A DNA stretch of 64,000 nt from Thermosipho melanesiensis BI429. GTDB taxonomy: Bacteria; Thermotogota; Thermotogae; Thermotogales; Fervidobacteriaceae. The DNA lies in the NCBI RefSeq assembly GCF_000016905.1, contig NC_009616.1, positions 1,426,001-1,490,000 on the forward strand, written 5' to 3'. The position numbers were made by a program, and so were the translations under genes. A model generated the notes under the pieces. The model had not been told where the DNA came from. It ran no database searches and saw only the letters and a program-made list of their open reading frames with translations. Positions 59,461 through 64,000 of the stretch are shown here, one piece after another (position 1 is the stretch's first letter; every line of letters starts with the position of its first letter).

Positions 59461-61236
59461 ATGGATTATAGTTCAATTGCAAACAATATAAATTATAGGT
59501 ATACATCTAATGCACCGATGTTTCAATTTGGTGGTTTAAGCTCTGGTTTAGACACCGCTTCAATTATAGATAAAATTATGGAAGTTGAATCGCAACCATT
59601 AAATAGGCTTAATGAAAAATTTAAGACTTTAGATTATCAACAACAAGCATACAATAGGGTTTCAGAGCATTTGAGAGATTTTATGGATTATTTAACAGAT
59701 TTTAAATTACAATCGAATCTTGTTCCAAAGAGTGCTGCTGTTTCTGATAGTACAATTGTAAGTGCTACAGCGTCAGCTACAATCTTAGATGGTACTTATT
59801 CTGTAAATATAGATAAGCTAGCGTCAAGAAGTATTTTCAATGGCGGAAAAGTGGGAGTAGATATAACCGCTACTGATACTTATGCAAATCTTGATCACAA
59901 ATATACCCCTCAAGATTCAACAGTTGTACTAACGGTTAATGGTACCGATGTAAATATTGATATTATAGCAACAGATACTATAAATGATATTGTAACCAAG
60001 ATTTCTAACGCGTTTACAAGTGCAGGTTCTAGTGCTACTGTTACTTTTGATGACACGGAAAATAAACTAATTATACAATCTTCAGATGTTTTTTCTTTTA
60101 CGCAAACAAGTGGGAATTTTTTAAATGTTTTTAGGCTTGACGATGCAAATTTGGTAAATAATTCTGGGACATATACTCTCCAAAGTACGGGAGATATTGG
60201 AACTTATTCTACTTCCAAAACACTTGCGGATTTAGGTGTAACTGGAAGCGGAAGTTTTACAATTAATAACACCTCTGTTACATATGCTGACACAGATACT
60301 CTTTCCGATTTAATTTCTAGAATAAATAGTACAGTAAATGGTGTGACAGCAAGCTATGATGAATATAACAATAAAATAATTATTAGTGCAGATGATATGG
60401 GCGACGTCTTGATCAATATTTCAGGAGCACCATCTGGTCTTGGTTTAGATACTGGTACTTTCATCTTAGGTGAGGTAGGCCATGCAACGTTAACAACTGA
60501 TTCAGGGCTTGTTTATAATTTGTATTCTGATAATAATGTATTTTCTTACAATGGACTTGAGTTTACTGCATATAATACTGGAAACGTTACTATAAGTGTA
60601 AATACCGATACGGATAGTATTGTTGAAAAAGTAAAAGAATTTGTTGATAAATGGAATGAAACAATGGATTTTTTGTATACCAAATTAACGGAAGATAAAG
60701 TTACTAACAAAGATGAAAGTGAAATGTCTGATGATGAAAAAATACAAGGATATTTAAAGAATGACCAATATTTGAGGAAAATCTTTGATAAGATGAGGAG
60801 TTATTTGTATAACTCGTATGGTGAACATTATTTATGGGAACTTGGAATTTCTTCTGGAGATAGTGGTTCTGGTTTTGAAAATACAATGAAAGGACATATT
60901 GAATTAGATGAAGATAAATTACGTGATTATATTTCAAAAAATGGTGTAGATTCTGTTTGGGAGTTTTTTGGTACATCTGAAACAGGATTTGCAGAGCAAG
61001 TTAAGGATTATTTATATGAACTTACGAAATTTAATGGAGAGATTGACCAAGTTGCAGGTATTAGTGGAAGGATTGAAAGGGAAAAAAGGGTCCTTGCAAA
61101 GCAAATGGCTAATTGGATTGAAATATTGCAGAAAAAAGAACAGGATTTGTGGAAAAAATTTTCGGCGATGGAAGAAGCGTTGGCAAGGTTGAATGCACAG
61201 GGTATGTATATAGCACAAGCACTTTCTAAAAAATAA
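59461..61236 (+). CDS. fliD: Flagellar cap protein FliD
   Basis: 591 residues. N-terminus with FQFGGLSSGLDTASIIDKIM, ESQPLNRLNEKFKTL, central D2/D3 beta domains rich in Thr and Ser, C-terminal coiled coil (EKRVLAKQMANWIEILQKKE). Caps the filament and guides flagellin assembly. Last gene of the operon, followed by a terminator. Confidence 0.95.
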   Translation: MDYSSIANNINYRYTSNAPMFQFGGLSSGLDTASIIDKIMEVESQPLNRLNEKFKTLDYQQQAYNRVSEHLRDFMDYLTDFKLQSNLVPKSAAVSDSTIVSATASATILDGTYSVNIDKLASRSIFNGGKVGVDITATDTYANLDHKYTPQDSTVVLTVNGTDVNIDIIATDTINDIVTKISNAFTSAGSSATVTFDDTENKLIIQSSDVFSFTQTSGNFLNVFRLDDANLVNNSGTYTLQSTGDIGTYSTSKTLADLGVTGSGSFTINNTSVTYADTDTLSDLISRINSTVNGVTASYDEYNNKIIISADDMGDVLINISGAPSGLGLDTGTFILGEVGHATLTTDSGLVYNLYSDNNVFSYNGLEFTAYNTGNVTISVNTDTDSIVEKVKEFVDKWNETMDFLYTKLTEDKVTNKDESEMSDDEKIQGYLKNDQYLRKIFDKMRSYLYNSYGEHYLWELGISSGDSGSGFENTMKGHIELDEDKLRDYISKNGVDSVWEFFGTSETGFAEQVKDYLYELTKFNGEIDQVAGISGRIEREKRVLAKQMANWIEILQKKEQDLWKKFSAMEEALARLNAQGMYIAQALSKK

Positions 61237-61262
61237 CCTGGCAATTTGCCAGGTTATTTTTT
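61232..61262 (+). terminator. Bidirectional terminator between fliD and the vWA lipoprotein gene
   Basis: Stem AATAACCTGGC/GCCAGGTTATT (61232-61242 with 61248-61258) with a five-base loop and T residues after it on the plus strand. It serves fliD, and could also stop the leftward gene that ends at 61262. Confidence 0.9.
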
Positions 61263-62311
61263 TAATAGTTGATATTTTCTAGTTTTTTATAACCTTTTGC
61301 ACCATCGTGTTCTATAAATACTTCTATTGTATGGGTTGCATTTGGAGAATCACTTTCAAATGCCACAATCCAGCTTGAAGAGATGTACTCTATTAATCCA
61401 ATGTTTGTTAAATCAACGTTTCCTGAACTGTCTGTATAATTTATTATTCCACCAGTTTCCACTACTATTTCTCTTGGGTCTTCAGGTGCGGAAAAGTCTT
61501 CTGAATCCGTTGAAGAATAATAGTAGCCCGGTATAAATGCACCATGAACAGTTACAAACCCTTGAATTGTGTCGATTACTTTATCTTTGTCGTATAATGT
61601 TTCCCCTTCAGCATCTCCTGGATATGTTTCAGATTTATAATGTGCTGATGCATCTGTAATTAAAATAATGATTTTTTGAGAAGATGCTCGCCAAGAAGCA
61701 TTGTTAAACGCATACATTATACCTGCATATGGATTTTCGGGAAAATCAGCCCCTCCATACGCTGTTATATTTGAAACAAAGTCTTTTGCACTTCCTGCAT
61801 CTGAAAGATCAAGCCAATTAGGTGTAAGAGTAATATCTTTGGATGGAACTGCATCATCAAAAGGTATAATTCCAACCTTTGCATCCAAACCACTTGCTTG
61901 TAAAGTTTCAATTAAATTTTGTACGCTGTTTTTAACGCCTTCAATTGCATTATACATACTTCCAGTTGTATCTAATACAATCATTATGTCTACTTGATTT
62001 CTTGTTTCAGTTTCTTTGAAAAGCAGAAAACCTTGAGCTTTATCATCTTCAAAAACCTTTAGTTCATTTGCTTCTAAATTTTGTACGTCGGGAATATTAA
62101 TTTTTAACCTGACATAATCTGGAACGGAGATAGGAACAAGGAATGGATTTTTGTCTATTGTTAGGTAAAAATCAAAGTCAGTGTAAGACGCAGGAGATGG
62201 TTTTGTGACTCCTTCTGGATCACTCGGAATTAATTTTGGTAGTGTTGGAATATTTACACAACCAAAAGCAAAGATCAAAATAATAAAGGATAAAAATACA
62301 ATCTTTTTCAT
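61262..62311 (-). CDS. Lipoprotein with von Willebrand factor A domain
   Basis: 349 residues. Lipobox in FIILIFAFGC (Cys 18). vWA domain from about residue 105 with the metal-ion site DTTGSMYNAIEGV, then KVGIIPFDD and ILITDAS. Probably a metal-dependent adhesion or binding protein anchored to the outside of the inner or outer membrane. Pairs with the next gene. Confidence 0.88.
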   Translation of the reverse strand: MKKIVFLSFIILIFAFGCVNIPTLPKLIPSDPEGVTKPSPASYTDFDFYLTIDKNPFLVPISVPDYVRLKINIPDVQNLEANELKVFEDDKAQGFLLFKETETRNQVDIMIVLDTTGSMYNAIEGVKNSVQNLIETLQASGLDAKVGIIPFDDAVPSKDITLTPNWLDLSDAGSAKDFVSNITAYGGADFPENPYAGIMYAFNNASWRASSQKIIILITDASAHYKSETYPGDAEGETLYDKDKVIDTIQGFVTVHGAFIPGYYYSSTDSEDFSAPEDPREIVVETGGIINYTDSSGNVDLTNIGLIEYISSSWIVAFESDSPNATHTIEVFIEHDGAKGYKKLENINY

Positions 62312-62326
62312 ATTATCACCTCTTTC

Positions 62327-62815
62327 CTAGAATGTAAGACCTATACCAAGGTTAATTGTATAAATATCAGTGCTTAAAAATTCTAAATTAAATGTAGTAA
62401 TAGCTTCAAGTGAAATCGTTATGGGTGCGCCGGTTTTCAATCCTATTTTGCCGTGAAATATGTCTCGAGAGTAAAGTCCAAATTCAAATGTTTCAAGGTC
62501 TGCTATTAAAATAGGTGCAACTCCAACATAAATAGCTGAGCTTGAAATTTTTAAATTTAACGATAAGTATGGATCAATCTCTACTAATTTTATATTTGAA
62601 AAGTTGGTGTTTTCTAGATCTAGGTCCGTTCCCGACATAGGGTAATACAGGTTCAGTGAAAGAGCAATAATACTTGAATATGAACCTATTTCGGTTCCCA
62701 ATACATATCTATTTTTTCCTCCTAATTCCTTTCCAATGTTTGCACCTAAGAACATGGAAAAATAGATGTTCGAAAATATAAGTATAAATAGAATAAGTAG
62801 TTTTATTTTTTTCAT
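62327..62815 (-). CDS. Exported protein, possible small beta-barrel
   Basis: About 162 residues from ATG 62815 (GGAGG upstream). Signal segment KLLILFILIFSNIYFSMFLG, then short alternating strands (GSYSSIIALSLNLYYP, PYLSLNLKISSSAIYVGVAP) ending in a final strand YTINLGIGLTF with a terminal Phe, as in outer-membrane barrels. Upstream partner of the vWA lipoprotein. Confidence 0.65.
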   Translation of the reverse strand: MKKIKLLILFILIFSNIYFSMFLGANIGKELGGKNRYVLGTEIGSYSSIIALSLNLYYPMSGTDLDLENTNFSNIKLVEIDPYLSLNLKISSSAIYVGVAPILIADLETFEFGLYSRDIFHGKIGLKTGAPITISLEAITTFNLEFLSTDIYTINLGIGLTF

Positions 62816-63006
62816 AACTACCACCTCCTTAAATTCTATGATATCATTTTTTTTGAATAATTTTTATATAGGTTTATTGTTTGGATTTATGCCTTATATC
62901 TAAATAAAATCAATTAAGTTAATAATGCTTATCTTTTTGTATTTTGGTATGAAATTTCTTGGATTTATGTTAAAATAATAGTAGTAAAACATTTGGAGGG
63001 AATTGC

Positions 63007-64000
63007 ATGAAGAACATTTTGGATCTTAAATATGAAGAGTTGGTAAATGAATTTCAAAGAATTGGATTGGAAAAGTATAGAGTTGATCAAGTATTAAATT
63101 GGATTTATAAAAAGAAGGTATTCGAATTTGAAAAGATGACAAATCTTTCAAAGGAGCATAGAAAATTATTAAGTGAAAAATTTTTTATAGATCTTCCAAA
63201 GTTGTTAGATATGCAAATTTCAAAAATTGATAAAACCACAAAATTTTTATGGGAACTTAGGGATGGAAATACAATTGAATCAGTTGCATTATTTCATTCT
63301 GGAAGAGTTACTGCGTGTATTTCTACGCAAGTTGGTTGTCCTGTAAAATGTGAATTTTGTGCTACAGGCCAGAGTGGTTTTGTGCGAAATTTGACAGTAG
63401 GGGAGATTGTAAGTCAAATTTTGGCGATAGAGTTAAACAGAAAAATAAAAGTTGGAAATGTAGTATATATGGGAATGGGAGAACCTTTGTTAAATTTTGA
63501 AAATGTAATTGATAGTATAAAAATGTTAAACGATAAAAAAATGTTAAATATTGGCATTCGAAGAATTACAGTTTCTACAGTTGGAATTCCAGAAAAAATT
63601 ATTGCACTTGCTGAAAGTGGATTAAATGTAAAACTTGCATTGTCTTTGCATGCGGTTACTGATTATAAAAGAGATCAAATAATTCCCTTGAATAAAAAGT
63701 ACAGTGTAGAAGAATTGATATATTCGTTAAGAAAGTATCAGGAAATCACTGGGAACAGAGTTACAATTGAATATATTCTTATCAGAGAATTTAATGATTA
63801 TCCTGAAGATGCAATTAGATTAGTTGAATTACTTAGGGGATTAAGTGTTTATGTGAATCTTATACCGATAAACCCAGTAAATCCAAAATTTCATAGACCA
63901 AATAGATGGGCGTTAGAAAGATTTAAAGAGATTTTAGAGAAGAACGGAATTGAGTGCGAAATAAGAAAAGAAAAAGGAACTGATATAGATGCAGCTTGTG
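63007..64000 (+). CDS. rlmN: 23S rRNA (adenine2503-C2)-methyltransferase RlmN (partial at the window end)
   Basis: 331 residues visible from ATG 63007 (GGAGGG upstream), running off the end. Radical SAM cluster CPVKCEFC (CxxxCxxC) in ISTQVGCPVKCEFCATGQ, then MGMGEPLLNF and RITVSTVGIPEKI. Methylates A2503 of 23S rRNA and A37 of some tRNAs. The usual final Cys-containing segment begins right before the end. Confidence 0.95.
   Translation, partial: MKNILDLKYEELVNEFQRIGLEKYRVDQVLNWIYKKKVFEFEKMTNLSKEHRKLLSEKFFIDLPKLLDMQISKIDKTTKFLWELRDGNTIESVALFHSGRVTACISTQVGCPVKCEFCATGQSGFVRNLTVGEIVSQILAIELNRKIKVGNVVYMGMGEPLLNFENVIDSIKMLNDKKMLNIGIRRITVSTVGIPEKIIALAESGLNVKLALSLHAVTDYKRDQIIPLNKKYSVEELIYSLRKYQEITGNRVTIEYILIREFNDYPEDAIRLVELLRGLSVYVNLIPINPVNPKFHRPNRWALERFKEILEKNGIECEIRKEKGTDIDAAC

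Overview
The window reads as chromosome of a low-GC, motile, thermophilic Thermotogota bacterium, most like Thermosipho. That assignment is an inference from protein style and from the flagellar/chemotaxis gene order (sigma-28, CheD, CheC, PilZ, FlhG, FlhF, FlhA); no search was run. A complete, partly decayed temperate siphovirus prophage of about 37 kb (11041-48199) sits in a tRNA-Phe gene.

Host left part (1-11040): a tail of a possible tRNA nucleotidyltransferase, a secreted TolB-like propeller, then a leftward cluster with many overlapping or abutting genes, running from flhA through flhF, flhG, two PilZ-type proteins, cheC, cheD and fliA to four uncharacterised genes. A three-tRNA operon (Glu, Val, Phe) with a consensus promoter follows.

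Prophage (11041-48199). From left to right on the map, but transcribed leftward, lie lysis genes, tail fibre and tail tip, tape measure, tail chaperones, tail tube, head-tail joining, capsid, scaffold, portal, terminase and an HNH gene. Between the late and early modules is a rightward NYN-nuclease gene with a strong hairpin leader. The leftward early operon follows: late regulator, helicase loader, replication initiator carrying iterons, RecT, YqaJ exonuclease, Cro-like protein. It is interrupted by a reversed gene bounded by perfect inverted repeats. The rightward lysogeny arm holds a CI/LexA-type repressor, a restriction-modification pair, a lipoprotein, a three-gene cassette ending in a HEPN-like protein, and a large serine recombinase seven bases from attR.

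Host right part (48200-64000): a TauE-family permease, an M42 peptidase gene with an in-frame stop, a compact rightward operon (RicT/PSP1, DUF2905, TsaE, Lon, EngB, ArgS, histidine kinase, HDOD, RbfA, FlaG, FliD), a leftward pair of envelope proteins, and the start of rlmN.

The most unusual signal is a pair of about 130-nt elements (17040-17169 and 18467-18597) flanking the tail-fibre gene. Each folds into five consecutive helices. Linkers are conserved, stems differ with compensating changes, and three wobble pairs make sense only on the minus (mRNA) strand. Other items worth checking are the serine recombinase using a 25-bp tRNA identity, the inverted-repeat-bounded reversed gene, the HEPN cassette, the NYN gene with its hairpin leader and antisense promoter-terminator unit, and several broken small genes.
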